Positions 23,495 through 35,369 are shown, counted from the first letter of the stretch. The stretch: 64,000 nt of DNA from Liriodendron chinense (GCA_003013855.2 ML058465.1:1-64000), one strand, 5' to 3'. A program made the numbers and translations. Notes: generated from the sequence alone by a model not told the origin.

Positions 23495-25008
23495 ATAGAC
23501 AAGCTTGATTTGGAAGTCGCTGTTGAATCTGACGGATGTTCCCTGTTCCTAAAACTCATGAAGGAGATTAAGGCTGTTGGGAGGTGGAGCGCACTCTCAC
23601 GGAATTGTGAGCAATGTAAGGCCCCAAACTGGATTGACTAAGGGAAATGTGAGGATGTGGGTCATTTTGTGGCCGAAGGAGTCCGTCGGACGATACGTGG
23701 TTTATGTGCATTGCACATGAGGAACAGGCAACTTTGTGGGTGTGTTGACTGAAAACCCTCAAAATCCCCTCATCCGAAGATGTAAAACTACGGCACTTAA
23801 TTAACTGTGTGAGACTCGTCTTGCTCGCTGACGTAAAATGGATCGGGTGCCTTATCAGCAGTAGAAGCTGGAAATGAATGAAAATTCCATATTTTTCCTT
23901 GCATTTCAGAAAAATCCAACAAAATACCAAAACATTGCAAAATCACCTTTTCAAAAATCACAAAAATATTTTCCTTGCTTTCAAATCAAATATTTGCAAA
24001 ATCACAAAAAATATTTCCCTTGCTTTCAAACCAAAATATTTTCAAAACCACAAAAAAAAATATTTCATTTGTCTTCAATAACCGATCTCTATCCTGACCA
24101 CTCAGGTAAAGATTCGGACCACATATTTGCAAAAAACACAAAATTTGTCACTATTCCCCAGCACTACACTTCAAGAGTCTTGAACTCCACTCTCTTCATG
24201 ATTTGGGATGACGGATCCAATCACCCGCAAATTGGAATCTTGACCAAAACTAGCAACCAAGCACCGTCCCAATCACATTTATGCCCAGAAGAACATCTTG
24301 AAGTCGGATAATATCCTCGTACATTCTCATTAGCAAAGAAACAACATCTTGGGACGATGGACCTGATCGATCACGGGTCAGGATCTTGACCAACCCGCTA
24401 ACCAAACGCCCGTATAAAAAAGAAAAACCCCAGGGAAGCACAACCCTGCAAGCAATAAGCTCAAAATTCTCTGCATCTCCAACAAAAGCAAAATCATCAA
24501 AACTGAAAGAGAATGAGCCAAGCCATACATCCATCATCAAATATGCATTTCCATGCATCAGCATCCATCACATCAATCATCATGATTACCTGCTTTCAAA
24601 ATAAAAGACGGTTAGCTAAAGACCCCACAAGCATCCCTAATGGAGGCGCATGCAAACTAGATTTTCATTTCAAAAAGATAAAAAAAAATATTTCTTTTTG
24701 CAAATAAAAACCCCATGGAGTATCACTCCCCAGAGTGGGTATCTTTTAAAAAAAAATCCAAAAATATTTCCCCAGTAAAGCGTTCTACCTCTAAAACACC
24801 AGGAGATTTTCCATATCTCTGGGTAGGAGCCGACACAAAAATCAAATAAGATCCGTTGTCTCGCGGTTTCCTCGGAGACCATCAGATCCAATGCACTCAA
24901 AGTACGGTTGAACTGAACTCCAGTGTCAGTGCGGTCGTACCACATGCCAAGATACAAAAAGGTGAAAGTCAAAGGGCTCGGTCAAAGAAACCATTTAAAT
25001 AGGTGGAA
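23495..25008 (-). other. Tat-like element, possible second antisense coding region
   Basis: Host Tat-like sequence resumes after the nested element. Two minus-strand ORFs lie here, 24670-24972 (with FNRTLSALDLMVSEE and FCVGSYPEIWKISW) and 24250-24564 (with DDFAFVGDAENFELIACRVV). Between them is a pyrimidine-rich tract ending in GAAAGCAG, a plausible acceptor, so they could be two exons of one antisense gene. I do not recognise the family. The rest is A-rich repeats such as AAAATCACAAAAATATTT near 23940-24060. Confidence 0.35.
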
Positions 25009-25861
25009 ACGATGAATTGTAACCCAAGTATCAAAATCAGCAGATTGGGTGGATGCCTGAAACACCTTGACTGAGTCCAAGTCGGTGTAGTAGAATCCCG
25101 TAAGACTACATGACGCAGGGCATCTAACCACTTTGACAGTCAAGCGAAACAAGTACTCCTGGAGTGATATGGGAAAGCATCAAACAATCAATCACAGGGT
25201 CGGTAACCTCGTAAGACTATGACGAACGCAGAGGCTCTACTGTACCTTTCCGATGTTAGTACCGATCAGGAATGGAAGGGTTGCGATTGGGTACCCAGGT
25301 TGTAGCGCATGCAGGGACAATCGCAACGTTTTCTCCAAACTCTGGCGGTATGTGCGAGTTATCAATTTCCAAACAATCAACTGACCCAGATACAAAGGAA
25401 AACAAAGATTCTAAACCACAATCTAGGAAAGTATGAATTGCAAACCAAGCACTAAAATCAGCAGATTGGGTGGAAAAAGTCTACCCGCACATACCTAGGC
25501 GTGGATGCCTGAAGTACCTTGATTGATTCTAAGTCGGCGTAGTGGACTCCCATAAGACTACATGAACGCAGGGCAGCTAACCACTTTGACAGTCAAGCGA
25601 AACAAGTACTCCTGGAGTGATCTGGGAAAACATCAAACAATCAATCATAGGGTCGGTAACCTCATAAGACTATGACGGATGCAGAGGCTCTACTGTACCT
25701 TTCCGATGTTAGTACCGATCGGGAATGGAAGGGTTGCGATTGGGTACCCAGGTTCAGCGCATGCAGGGACAATCGCAACGTTTTCTTCAAAATCCAGTGG
25801 TATGTGCGAGTGATCTATTTCCAGACGATTAATTGACGCAGATACAAAGGCAAGCAAAGAT
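25009..25861. repeat. Tandem duplication, unit about 420 bp
   Basis: Sequence from about 25009 (GAATTGTAACCCAAG...) is repeated from about 25431 (GAATTGCAAACCAAG...). Both units contain CAAGCGAAACAAGTACTCCT, GGTCGGTAACCTC and CGATGTTAGTACCGATC. The copies differ by scattered substitutions and one short insertion. Confidence 0.88.
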
Positions 25862-25955
25862 TTTGGACCATGATCTATGAATGACCGGGTCAGAAGTGGG
25901 GTGTCCACTCACTTTGGCATTCAGTTGCACGCAACCTCTGCCAAAGAGGGGCATC

Positions 25956-27269
25956 TGTAGACACCCACCTTCGACTACAATGTTGGTAAAGATAGCTGAA
26001 TGAATGGAGGACCGTACCCCCAAATCCCATGTTCAAACCCAACCAAACTCACCAATCCATAGCCCAGCTTAAGCCTGAACCCAGTCAACTCACCCCTAAA
26101 CATCAGCCCAAAAAACTCCATAAGAAAAATCAGTCAAAAAATCCTAAAAAAGTCAAACTTGGTGAGTCGACCCACTGAGTCAAATCACCGAGTCAACCCG
26201 CTGAGTCAACTCACCGTGTCAACCCATCTTCCAAACCCAGTCAACTCACCGAGTTCCAAACCGCAGCCTCGGAACAGGTCCGGAACTCTGAACCTGGGGA
26301 TTTTCTGCTTCAGGTTCGGAGGCCATACGCTCCGAACCCAAAGCAAAACGACCGTACGGGCAGCCCCCAGGGTGCCGCCCAAAAATATTTACGCAAGCTA
26401 CCTCTCTCCACTGCTATAAATACCCCCCTCCCCTTCTCATTCAACCATCCCTCGAGCTCAGAGCAATCCCGTTAGTCTGAGTTCATCTCCACCCTTTTAA
26501 CCCATTCTTCCACCAAGGAGAGCCCGACTGAGAACAGGCTAGCCCTGGTCCAGCCCAACCTGACCCTGGTCTAAGTCTCCCAAGCCACCCAAGCCTCGAT
26601 CTAGTCACTCGAAGCAAACCCTTGCGACACCTCCATCCATCTAGCTACTTTTTACCAGCATCATCTCATTCGCATCTAGTATAAGTGCAACATTTACTTT
26701 TCTTCCAACCCCCTTGTCATGCCACTACAAGCACTTGGATTATTCAAACACATAAGCATGCATCCTGCATAAAGCACCTGTCAGTTCGAGCATATGCTCT
26801 GGGCTTGCCTGTTAATGGAAACCTGCCCATCAGAAACTCTTACTGTTCAGACCTGCATTCATGCATTAGTCACTACAAGCACTTTGATCATTCAAACACA
26901 CAGCATGCATCTTGCATAAAGCACCTGTCAGTTCGAGCGTATGCTCTGGGCTTGCCTGTTAATGGAAACCTGCCCATCAGAAACTCTTACTGTTCAGACC
27001 TGTATTCATGAATCATATCATTCATGAGAATGTATGATGATTAAAACAGACTTTTAAGTAGTAGTTCGATTCTGTGAAGTAGAGACCGTACTTCGGTACG
27101 GGCAGTGTGTGGGGTGCTTAACCTCCTCCCACCCTGTAACCGTGATCCCTTACCTCGAATCTCTGGCCGCAGATCAAAAGCAGTCATTTTAGAGGAAGGA
27201 ATCTTCGGATCCCCTTCTCTAAGGTTTCTACGGGGTCTAGCCGACTGTAGATTCGAAGTAACTGGCTAG
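25956..27269 (+). repeat. LTR of the Tat/Ogre-like element
   Basis: A polypurine tract CCAAAGAGGGGCATC (25941-25955) abuts TGTAGACACCC, the LTR start seen also at 56788. A TATA box TATAAATA lies at 26415-26422 with a CT-rich stretch after it. The end is set by the primer-like TGGCGACTCTG at 27270. The LTR carries a ~148-bp internal direct repeat. Because it is preceded by a polypurine tract and followed by a primer-like site, it is either a 3' LTR with an LTR end slightly beyond 27269, or the middle LTR of a tandem arrangement. Confidence 0.75.
26723..27010. repeat. Direct repeat inside the Tat-like LTR
   Basis: The segment starting CACTACAAGCACTTGGAT at about 26723 is repeated from about 26871 (CACTACAAGCACTTTGAT). 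Both include GTCAGTTCGAGC and CTTGCCTGTTAATGGAAACC, just downstream of the putative TATA box. Confidence 0.9.
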
Positions 27270-27454
27270 TGGCGACTCTGGTCTTATACAAAATCATCCA
27301 AATACATCCAGCTTAACATGACAATCGACAAAAAGCCCTCGAGAACGAGGCAAGACAGTGGCACAAACGACGATTCGCGCGCACACACACCCCTCTTTTC
27401 CGAAAGGAAGGGAGAACGTCCGGGAGTGCGGAATGGCGAGCGTCCACACTATCT
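27270..27454 (+). other. Primer-site-like motif and leader after the Tat-like LTR
   Basis: TGGCGACTCTGG at 27270 resembles the primer site of Ogre-type elements and recurs as TGGCGACTTTG at 58912. The following ~170 bases are non-coding and CG-rich (AACGACGATTCGCGCGC), then give way to a truncated copia-type LTR. Confidence 0.45.
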
Positions 27455-28289
27455 AGGAAGATCCAAACTCTAGAGATCAAGAGGGGATGAAAGTCATCTT
27501 CTTCATGAGCTTGGAATGCTCTATTCTTATGTTAAAGCATAAAGAAGATGCCTTGCATAGGTTAGGAATGAGCCTCAAATGGTCTCCAACAGTGGTGGCT
27601 TTAATCCTCTTAAAATTCCTCCCACTTGCTCAAAAAACACCCCAAGCCTTTTTATAAAGAAGGTCCAAACGGACACAAAAAGGGTAAAAAATGGCTAGTC
27701 CCGACCTGTCCCGACCGGTCAAGACTGGTCGACCAACATCCAGGCAAGACAGAGAGCTGCTGTTTTGATTGGGGGGGGGGGGGGGGGTCGGTCTGATCAG
27801 TCAAGACTGGTCGGACTAGACCGGCCGACCGGTTAAGACCGGTCGGCCCAAAGGCCTGAGAACATAGCAGTTTGCTATTTAGTCTGGAAGCCAGTCCGAC
27901 CGGTCATGACTGGTCGGTCCAGTCCGGCCGACCAGTCATGACCGGTTGGACAGACCATGCAATGTGCAGATGGGTATGGGCTTGGATTTCGCAGCACATG
28001 CAACCTCTTAGGCCGATGTTAGGTGATCTTTTGGGACACCTAGGGCCAATCTATGATGACTAAAGGTATGCCTAATATGGTCAAGGTCATCAAGAGGTTA
28101 TGATTTTGGTTTTGGTCAAAGTTCAAGGCTCACCAAGGCATCACTTTTACTTGTTTCTTCTTCCTTAATGCAAAAGGCCAATTGAGTCTTCGGTCTTCGT
28201 CTTCATTAAGCTTAACCGACACTAGACTTACTAACCTAAGTGGTTGACAAACAAGGTACACTAGTATGCCACAGAAAAGTGCACTAACA
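27455..28289 (-). mobile_element. Truncated Sirevirus-type LTR
   Basis: On the minus strand it begins TGTTAGTGCACTTTTCTGTGG at 28289, the same start as the LTR at 48954, and the two can be followed side by side for about 250 bases (CGAAGACTCAA, GAAGAAACAAGTAAAAGTGAT, TAGGTGTCCCAAAAGA). It then has its own palindrome array and a TATA-like TTTATAAAAAGG (minus strand, near 27650). The distal end is lost near 27455, so no internal region remains. Confidence 0.8.
27706..27957. repeat. Degenerate GACCGGTC palindrome array in a copia-type LTR, with a 17-base G run
   Basis: At least five units related to GACCGGTCATGACTGGTC occur (near 27712, 27793, 27827, 27897 and 27928), with one arm often altered. 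They match in design and sequence those in the unrelated gypsy-type LTRs at 9277 and 16784. A run of 17 G bases (27771-27787) lies between units. Confidence 0.88.
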
Positions 28290-28454
28290 CATTTAACAAA
28301 TGGATCAGGTCCGGGTCGCGTCTGATTGGGTTGGGTTTGGGTACCCCCATTGGGTCTGCTGACCCATTTACAACTCTAACAAGAAATTATGAGGAGAATG
28401 ATGTCCACCATTGAAACCTTCCTAGGGCCGACAGTTATGTTTATTTGTCATCCA

Positions 28455-28577
<123 letters not shown>

Positions 28578-28645
28578 CCGAGTCGAACGAGCGAGTCGAG
28601 TCAAGTCGGTCAATATTCGAGTCGAGTTCGAGTTCGAGTTCGAGT

Positions 28646-29689
28646 CGAACAAGGCTGTGATTGAAACCAACTCAATTTTTTTTCAAGCAGACTCTGTGTG
28701 TTCGAACAAAGTTCGAACGCGAAGACTTTCTGTTCAAATAGAGTTTTACCAAGTCGATCCAAGTCAATCCGAACGATCAAACTCGGTTCGTGTCCAGCTC
28801 TATCTACACCATGATCATCATTATTCATGTCGATTTATATAATTAATCCCAAAATGAAACTGATCTTGATGGTCCACTGGATAGTCTAATCCACAAATAC
28901 TATCATCAGTTCATATTTGATGTGAGGGATCAGATGTACCCATTCGGTCACACAAAAAATCAACTTCTAATCTAAGATGGGGTTGATGTGGCCCACTTGT
29001 AGATCAGATCGATCTGTGCTTCCTGGCCCTTAAATAGTTTGGCCTTAAGATTATTTGGACCTGTGTAGATCAGATCTGACCCATCAAGATGATCCCATCA
29101 GTCACTTATTTCATTTTAAGGGTTAGAATCTAAGAAACGGTCCATAGATTTGTATAATGGACTGACGGCTGATTGGGTCCATTCATTGGCTAGATCAGGG
29201 AATATTATGCTAAGTAAAAAGAAAAAGGAAGGTCATGCTTACCCGATCTAGGCCCCACAGTAAGATCTCTCTATTTATCCCTTCTTTTTTTCTCCCTTTT
29301 TCTCTCTTTCTTTTCTCTCCACTCCTTAGTTTCTCTACGAATGGTATCATTATCTCTACCCCTCTCTATTTATATAGAGAAATAGATAGGATGAGATAAG
29401 ATAAGCTCTATCTTATCACAAATTTATAGTTTAAATTTATAGCTAAAAGCAAAAATTATATTTCTGCTAGAGGCAAGATTTAATCCCTGATTTTCCCTCT
29501 CACCTAAGAGAACCTAAATCACTCAACCTAAGTTTTATTTTTGTTTATTAATTCATAGATTAATTCATTTAACCTTGTTTTTATACTCAATCAAGTTTTA
29601 GACTACCAAAATTTTTAGGTCGTTACAGCTTGAGCTCCAACGACGAGGAAGTTAGAGGCATCATAACCTGACATCTTGTTTAAGGAGAC
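28646..29689. other. No gene recognised
   Basis: Non-coding, repeat-like sequence with an AGATCAGATC-rich stretch near 29000, a pyrimidine-rich tract at 29275-29330 and a TATATAGAGAAATAGATA region near 29370. It may include the remains of a chromovirus 5' LTR, but I cannot define ends. Confidence 0.4.
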
Positions 29690-31249
29690 GAACATGCAGA
29701 TCCTGCTGAGAGAGAATACTGAGGTAAGATCGAACTTCCCAGCTTTAATGGACTATTATGTATAAAAGAGTTCCTCGATTAGTTGGCCAAGGTAGAGCGA
29801 TATTTTAATTACATGGATGTGCCGGAAGGAAAGCAAGTGAAGTTGGTCCCTCATAAACTGAAATCTGGTGCGTCGGCATGGTGGGAGTAACTTTAGGTTT
29901 CCCTTACTCGATAAAATAAGGTGCTCATCCGATCATGGCCTCTGATAAAGCGTCTTCTAGACCCAATTCCTTCCTATTGACTACCAGCAAATTCTATTCC
30001 ATTAGTACCAAAATTGTCGACAAGGGAGTCGATCCGTGGCCGAGTATTTGGAAGAGTTTCAGCGTTTGGGAACGCGGAACAACATAAATGAATCTGGATC
30101 ATAGCAAGTGGTGTGGTTCATCAGCGGATTGTGGCCCTCAATTCAGGATCGGGTGTAGATGATTCTGTTTTAGACCTTAAATAGGGTCGTCCAATTAGCC
30201 ATTAGGGCGGAGGCACAACTTACAAAGGTCCCTATGGAATCTTACTCTACGACGGGCCCGGCTCAAGATTCATCTCTGTCCAAGGGAAAGGAACACGTAG
30301 GTGATCATCATCAGCCCACTGTGGTTATGGCCCGTGCATCGAGAAGTGGCTTTACGAGACCACAATGTGCAATAATTGTGTCGAGCACGAGAAAGATTCC
30401 AAATCCATACGGTCTGCTGAGACTAGATAATTTCTTCCTGTGCAAACAGCCGGCCACCTATCAAACACATGCCCACAAGAACCATTGGCTAATTTAGCCA
30501 TTGTCGAGGAAGAAGCGTAGGATGATTCGGAGATTAACAATGCTTAGCAAGCTGAGTATGAGGAAGAAAGAACTAAAAGGATTTTTAGAGATCAAGGTGT
30601 ATCCTTGATCGTACAGAGGCAATCATCTACACCAAAACATATAAACCAATCCCCAGCGGCACATCTTCCGCACAAGTTGCAAAGTGGCTGGGAGGATTTG
30701 TGATGTAATAATTGATGGTGGTGGCTGTGAGAACATCATATCACAGGCGATGGTTGAGAAATTGAAGCTTGAGACCACGCCGCATCCCTTGCCATACATA
30801 GTTGGCTGGATTAAAAGGGAACGTGTGGCAACGGTTAAAAATCAATGCCTCATTTCCTTTTCAATTGGCAAGACCTACAAGGACCAAGTGTGGTGTGATA
30901 TCGTTGATATGGATGCTTGCCACATGATACTTGGGCAACCATGGTAAATCGATCGAGACGCTATACATCGCGGGCGGGATAACACCATTATAGTTGTTAA
31001 GGATGGAAGAAAGATTGTTTTCACTCCCACAATCCTTAAGGAGGTCCAAAAAATGATCACGATTGAAGGACAATCCCTCCTTGTCTCACGCAACAAGGAA
31101 CGAAAGTCCCGGTGGAAGAAGGAAGGGTGTAAGCCATATGTGTCGCAAGAGGAAGTTGCTACCACGCCCTCAACAATGAAGTAGAAGGTGGATCGTGACC
31201 CAAAGCCAAAGCAAAACTCGAGGACGGGTTTCTTTCAAGCAGGGGAGTC
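29690..31249 (+). pseudogene. Chromovirus-type Ty3/gypsy gag-protease remnant
   Basis: Gag similarity runs from about 29726 (KIELPSFNG, FNYMDVPEGKQVKLV, KSGASAWWE) through an RSVAEYLEEF-like segment near 30035, in shifting frames and with several stops. The zinc knuckle is split by a frameshift near 30460 (CKQP; GHLSNTCP). The protease segment CDVIIDGGGCENI (30700-30740), then GWIKRERVATV and DACHMILGQPW, is readable as one ORF 30684-30946, with DGG in place of the usual DSG/DTG. After about 200 bases of linker the sequence jumps to PKPKQNSRTGFFQAGE and the 3' LTR. Reverse transcriptase, RNase H and integrase are absent, so an internal deletion removed them. Confidence 0.85.
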
Positions 31250-32040
31250 TGATGTAGCGATGATGCCCCATAATCGAGGACAGAACAGGTGGTCCAAGGG
31301 AAGAACTAGAAGGAGTAGAAGAATCATGGAAACCTCAAGTCAACACCAGTTGATGACCGGTCGTCTGACCGGTCCCACGCCACCGACGACCGGTCGCTTG
31401 ACTGGTCAAATTTCCACTGGAACATAGCCCAGATTGTTAGACTGTTTGAATGTTCCACGATCGATCGCCCGATCGGTCGAATATTCAAGCAGAACGGGGT
31501 TGGACTCTTAAAATAGTCGCGGCCCCCTGAGGACCGGTCGCAGCCCCTTGATGATTGGTCGCTCGAGGCACAGTTTGCACGTGTTTCTTGGCTTGTTTTG
31601 GATTTCGCAAGATTACTTTCCAAGTTTGATTCAAACTCGTTTCCATTACATTTTTAAGGTTTTTAGGCTTAGTTTCCTTTATAAATATAGACTTAAACTC
31701 ATTTATGCTAAGTGATGTTTGATTAATACAATTTTCTTTGATTATACTCTGTTAGCTTGTGGATTTGAGTGTTCATCGGTGGATTCGAAGAAGACTGGTT
31801 GAGGAATCCAGTACCTGGTGGGGCGTAATAATGCGATCCTAAAAGTGAAGCCCAATGGTAATCGGGCTCACTACCTGCCTCTACTGGCAAAAGTCTGATG
31901 ATGATTGGATTCACCCACAGTGAACTTTGGCTATGGTATTTGACACTAGAATATATTCTCCGGATGAAACGATGAGGGGCTTTGTTGAGAGAGTAGCTTG
32001 ATACTTTTTTTGTTGAAAGTCCACTGGTGCATGTGATGCC
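31250..32040 (+). repeat. 3' LTR of the chromovirus remnant (right end uncertain)
   Basis: The polypurine tract AGGGGAGTC abuts TGATGTAGC at 31250, a usual start for this group. GACCGGTC-type motifs occur between 31354 and 31552, with a CGATCGATCGCCCGATCGGT variant at 31461. A TATA-like TTTATAAATATAG is at about 31679. The right end is not marked by any feature I can identify. Confidence 0.6.
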
Positions 32041-33854
32041 CACCAATTAAGGAGGTGATGAACCCTGCGTGTATGACGATGAATCTAGACCATCTACTCA
32101 ATTGGGCCAGTTCTAGGATGTACCATCACCCAAAAGTCATGCCGTTTGGAAGTGATAGCAGCAGTTCAGGGTTCACAAAAAAAAGGGCCCTTAGAGCTCT
32201 TGGAGACATCTGATACCATGCATTTTTAGCATTGGCCCATCCATGGTTGAAATCGGCTCGTTCATTTAGATTCAGGTGTACGATCTGGTGGGGTCCCACA
32301 GAATGTGCTCCCTGGCCCAAAAATCTTTCCATAAGTAAGATTGTAACATCAGGAGATATGCGCTTCCTTTCACCATCCGATGTTGAAGGTTAGTAAAGAT
32401 TGTGGCCGTTACGGGCCTATCCACCCAGATATGGATCATGTTGATTTGGTGTTTGGCTTTTTTGAAAACAAAAGAGATCAGGGGAGAAAAAGCTCTTTTG
32501 CTTTTGCTCGTGGGAGTAGTCCGGCCTTGGCGAGAGATGGGACCTTTTCTATAAGAGTTCTATATAGTGTGCCCAACTTATCGATGGCCTGGATTTGATA
32601 CATGTGCCAAATACGAGTGTAGATTGTTCAGTGGACCCCACTATAGTCATTATCTCCCATGAACAACAGATGGGTGGTGTGTCTAAACTATCAAGATACA
32701 GTGTTGTAGTTGGACATAGACTATAAGGAAATCAAATTCATGTAGAGCAAATGTTGCAATGTTTTGATGAGTTTCAAATACTGCAACACACATCCACAAT
32801 CCCTATTTAAGGGATACTGGGTCCCCAATCTGGAATACATATAGAGAACCGAATTCCCATATCCAGATTCTCTATACAGCAGCTCCAGGTGTGGAAGATC
32901 CAGATACAAAAGCAGGGATGGCCCACCAAACAGGTATGATTTATGTTTCAAATTTTTTAATCTACATACCTGATTCACCGCACGGTCCTATGAATTCCAC
33001 AATATCCAGATATAACATTTTATCCCTTATTTATAAGTGTATTGGAATACCTTTTGTTGATCTATTGGGTATGTTATACTGTGGACCACACACGTGCGCA
33101 CGCACCATGTTGTGCTATGCTCGGGCTCGGGCTTTGTTTACATGATGAATTTTGTTTTTCCATTTTTATTTTTTCCTTTTTTTGAACGATTCTTGTGCAA
33201 GCACGTTGTACATTGTTGCAACATTATGGTAGCCGTTGTGTAACTAATAGAGATGTTGGAAGACACATTGACACCACATGTCACCACATGTCTATCCTGT
33301 CAGCCTTATTACTTACTATACATAGTAAGTTTCTGAGTCACCAATGAGAAAAAAAAAAAAAAAAAAAAAAACCCTAGTGTAGAAAGATAGCAAAATCTCT
33401 CTCCATTATTATTTTTTTGGCAATCTTCTTTCTTTCAATATACGAGCATCATCTGCTTGCTCGAGAAGTTGGCAAGTCCTTGCTAGCTGGTGGTTGTATC
33501 CGAAGGGCTATTGCTGTTGCATAAGATCTATTTTAAGATCGGTTGAGAAAGGAGCACGAATAATCTTCAGGAAAGCATAATGTATCTGCGCCTTCATGAT
33601 ATGTCATCTTAATTTTGTCGTTATTTAGTTTCCTGATCTTATTCCATGCGCATTCAATCATACATATTTAAGAGCCATTTACTTTTGTTTATATAAATAA
33701 TTATTGATTATTATATATAGTTCCTCAATTTGGATTATTAATTTCTGTACTCTTGGAACAAGAGAGCAGACAAATACCAAATTGCCCTTGGAAGCCGTTA
33801 TCAACCAAGGTAGTTAAAATGTTTTTTAAATTCAAATTCTCCAACCGGGGCATT
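32041..33854. other. Non-coding region downstream of the SDR gene
   Basis: No coding feature is supported. It contains scattered GTGGGGTCCCAC-type MITE-like phrases, a pure A run at 33349-33371, and AT-rich sequence near 33690-33750 that could hold the SDR 3' UTR and polyadenylation signals. Confidence 0.4.
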
Positions 33855-34658
33855 TCACTTCATCACCTCATCCAATGTCGGCATGGTAAAACTCTTGTGA
33901 GCTGTGAAGCCTCCATCTACCACCAGATTGTGACCACTCACATACTTTCCATCATCGGATGCGAGAAAGAGGGCCGCCTTGGCGATGTCATCCACCTCGC
34001 ATTTCACACCTTTCAGCTCGCCGGTCCTATAAACGAGATCCTTCGCCCGTTCCAGATCAAGGCCTGGGTAAAACTCAAGCATCCCAGACACTGCCAGATG
34101 CGTCGGCAGACCAGCAGGCGAAATGCAATTCACCCGAATTCCATGTTTGCAGAGCTCTGAGGCGACAGACTTCACAATCCCCACAACTGAAGACTTGGAG
34201 ACTGAGTAGGAATGGGGTGAAAGCCCGCCCAAGATCCCAGCCACACTCGCTGTGCAGAGTATGCAACCTGTTTGGCGTGGGACCATGACCCGGGCAGCAT
34301 GTTTGATACCCATGATCACGCCACGAACATTAACATTCATGATCCTGTCAAATTCTGCCAAGTCAAGATCGAGGATTCCGGAGACGGCACTGCCCATGAT
34401 ACCGGCATTGTTGTACATGACATCAAGATGTCCGTGTTTTGAGACAGCGAAGTCGACAGCGCCAGAAACGTCGGATTCTTTTGTGACATTGCAATGAACA
34501 AAGGCGGCATTTGGTCCAAGCTCCGTCGCTGTTTCCTCCCCGAGTTTGCCTTGGAAATCAGCGATGACGACCTTGGCTCCGTTGCGGATGAATTCTGTCG
34601 CTGTAGCTTTTCCGACGCCAGTTGCTCCTCCAGTGATCAGCACCACCTTGTCGGCCAA
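33855..34658 (-). CDS. Short-chain dehydrogenase/reductase, SDR110C-like (exon 2, first exon not found)
   Basis: NAD(P)-dependent oxidoreductase of the plant SDR110C group (ABA2/xanthoxin dehydrogenase, secoisolariciresinol dehydrogenase, momilactone A synthase, borneol/zerumbone-type dehydrogenases). Counting from the first residue shown: TGGATGVG cofactor loop at 9-16, Asp34 at the end of strand 2 (favouring NAD), NNAG at 83-86, and catalytic Asn110, Ser138, Tyr151, Lys155 (YSVSK), then RVNCISPAG and the C-terminal FLASDDGKYVSGHNLVVDGG. There are 267 intact codons to TGA 33855-33857. The first codon is TTG, not ATG. It follows a perfect splice acceptor, and ABA2-like genes have an intron exactly here, so a short first exon is expected to the right. 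Substrate cannot be told from sequence. It could be a live gene or a stranded exon. Confidence 0.88.
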   Translation of the reverse strand: MADKVVLITGGATGVGKATATEFIRNGAKVVIADFQGKLGEETATELGPNAAFVHCNVTKESDVSGAVDFAVSKHGHLDVMYNNAGIMGSAVSGILDLDLAEFDRIMNVNVRGVIMGIKHAARVMVPRQTGCILCTASVAGILGGLSPHSYSVSKSSVVGIVKSVASELCKHGIRVNCISPAGLPTHLAVSGMLEFYPGLDLERAKDLVYRTGELKGVKCEVDDIAKAALFLASDDGKYVSGHNLVVDGGFTAHKSFTMPTLDEVMK

Positions 34659-34693
34659 CCTGTCATGAGAATCAACAAAAAAAAAAAAAAAAG
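34659..34693 (-). other. Splice acceptor with long poly-T tract before the SDR exon
   Basis: On the minus strand a long T run, GTTGATTCTCATGACAG, then G-TTG-GCC-GAC gives a strong pyrimidine tract and AG acceptor. The in-frame codon before LADKVV would be Arg across the junction, as in related genes (...R-L-x-x-KV-x-LITGG). A TATATATAG lies further upstream at about 34700. The left border of the segmental duplication falls at 34694, within this putative intron. Confidence 0.65.
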
Positions 34694-35369
34694 GTGACTA
34701 TATATAGTGTACACAGCCGGTCGATCTGAACCATCTGATCGCTGGCCCGCTTCTGTAACTTGCGGTATCCGTCAAAAAATGGACGGTTAGGGATAATGGA
34801 TCCATGAGTGTGATGAAAGATGAATTGCGGGACGTGTGCAAACGTGGCAGTCATGTACGAGATCAGGACCAATCATTAAGTGGGTCCCTACTGTAAACAT
34901 GATCCGATCCATAACTCAGGTCAAGTCACTCATCAAGTGGGCCACATCTGTGAGAAGAAAATTGACGGTCAGAAAGAAAATCACCATCCGCCAATATTTA
35001 ACGTACACATGTGGTCCATCTGGTAAGTGGACCTGCCTGAATTTTTGGAACAAGTCGTGTTCTCATTGAGGCCACCAGATGCATGGCCTGGATTCTCTAC
35101 ACTTGTGCACAATGGGATGCATGTCCTGCGATTTACCTATTCAATTGCTCGCGCACGGCTATAACGCGTCCTAGTTGATCAAATTGTCACATAGGCTGCA
35201 TGGACCGAACAACATCATGGCGCGTGAAATGGTGGTTCTTATAGCTTTAGCATGATGGATGACTCTAGATGGAAATGGATATATCCTGTTGCTAGAACGC
35301 GGATCCGGGGCGCCCAACTCCCCACTCGTACCCTACTTTTTCCCGGCTTTATAAGAGCCAATTATGGAG

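Larger units (their letters stand above)
11751..27269 (+). mobile_element. 3' part of a large Tat/Ogre-like Ty3/gypsy element, interrupted by a nested element
   Basis: Once the nested element at 16536-23494 is removed, the remaining sequence has an antisense ORF, a tandem-repeat block, a 420-bp duplication, a polypurine tract and an LTR (25956 on). This architecture is known for the 3' regions of Tat-lineage gypsy elements. No gag or pol of this element is in the window. If the copia element at 149-11750 is inserted here, pol would lie off the left edge. Lineage is inferred from architecture and the TGTAGACACC LTR start, not from pol. Confidence 0.65.

Noticed and set aside
33753..34288. Plus-strand ORFs of 109-135 codons over the SDR gene
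   Set aside because: Antisense shadows of the SDR coding exon, which has all its catalytic motifs on the minus strand.
34672..34872. 66-codon minus ORF with ATG upstream of the SDR exon as its first exon
   Set aside because: It is in a different frame, ends in the poly-T tract, and is shared with copy B where no SDR exon follows.
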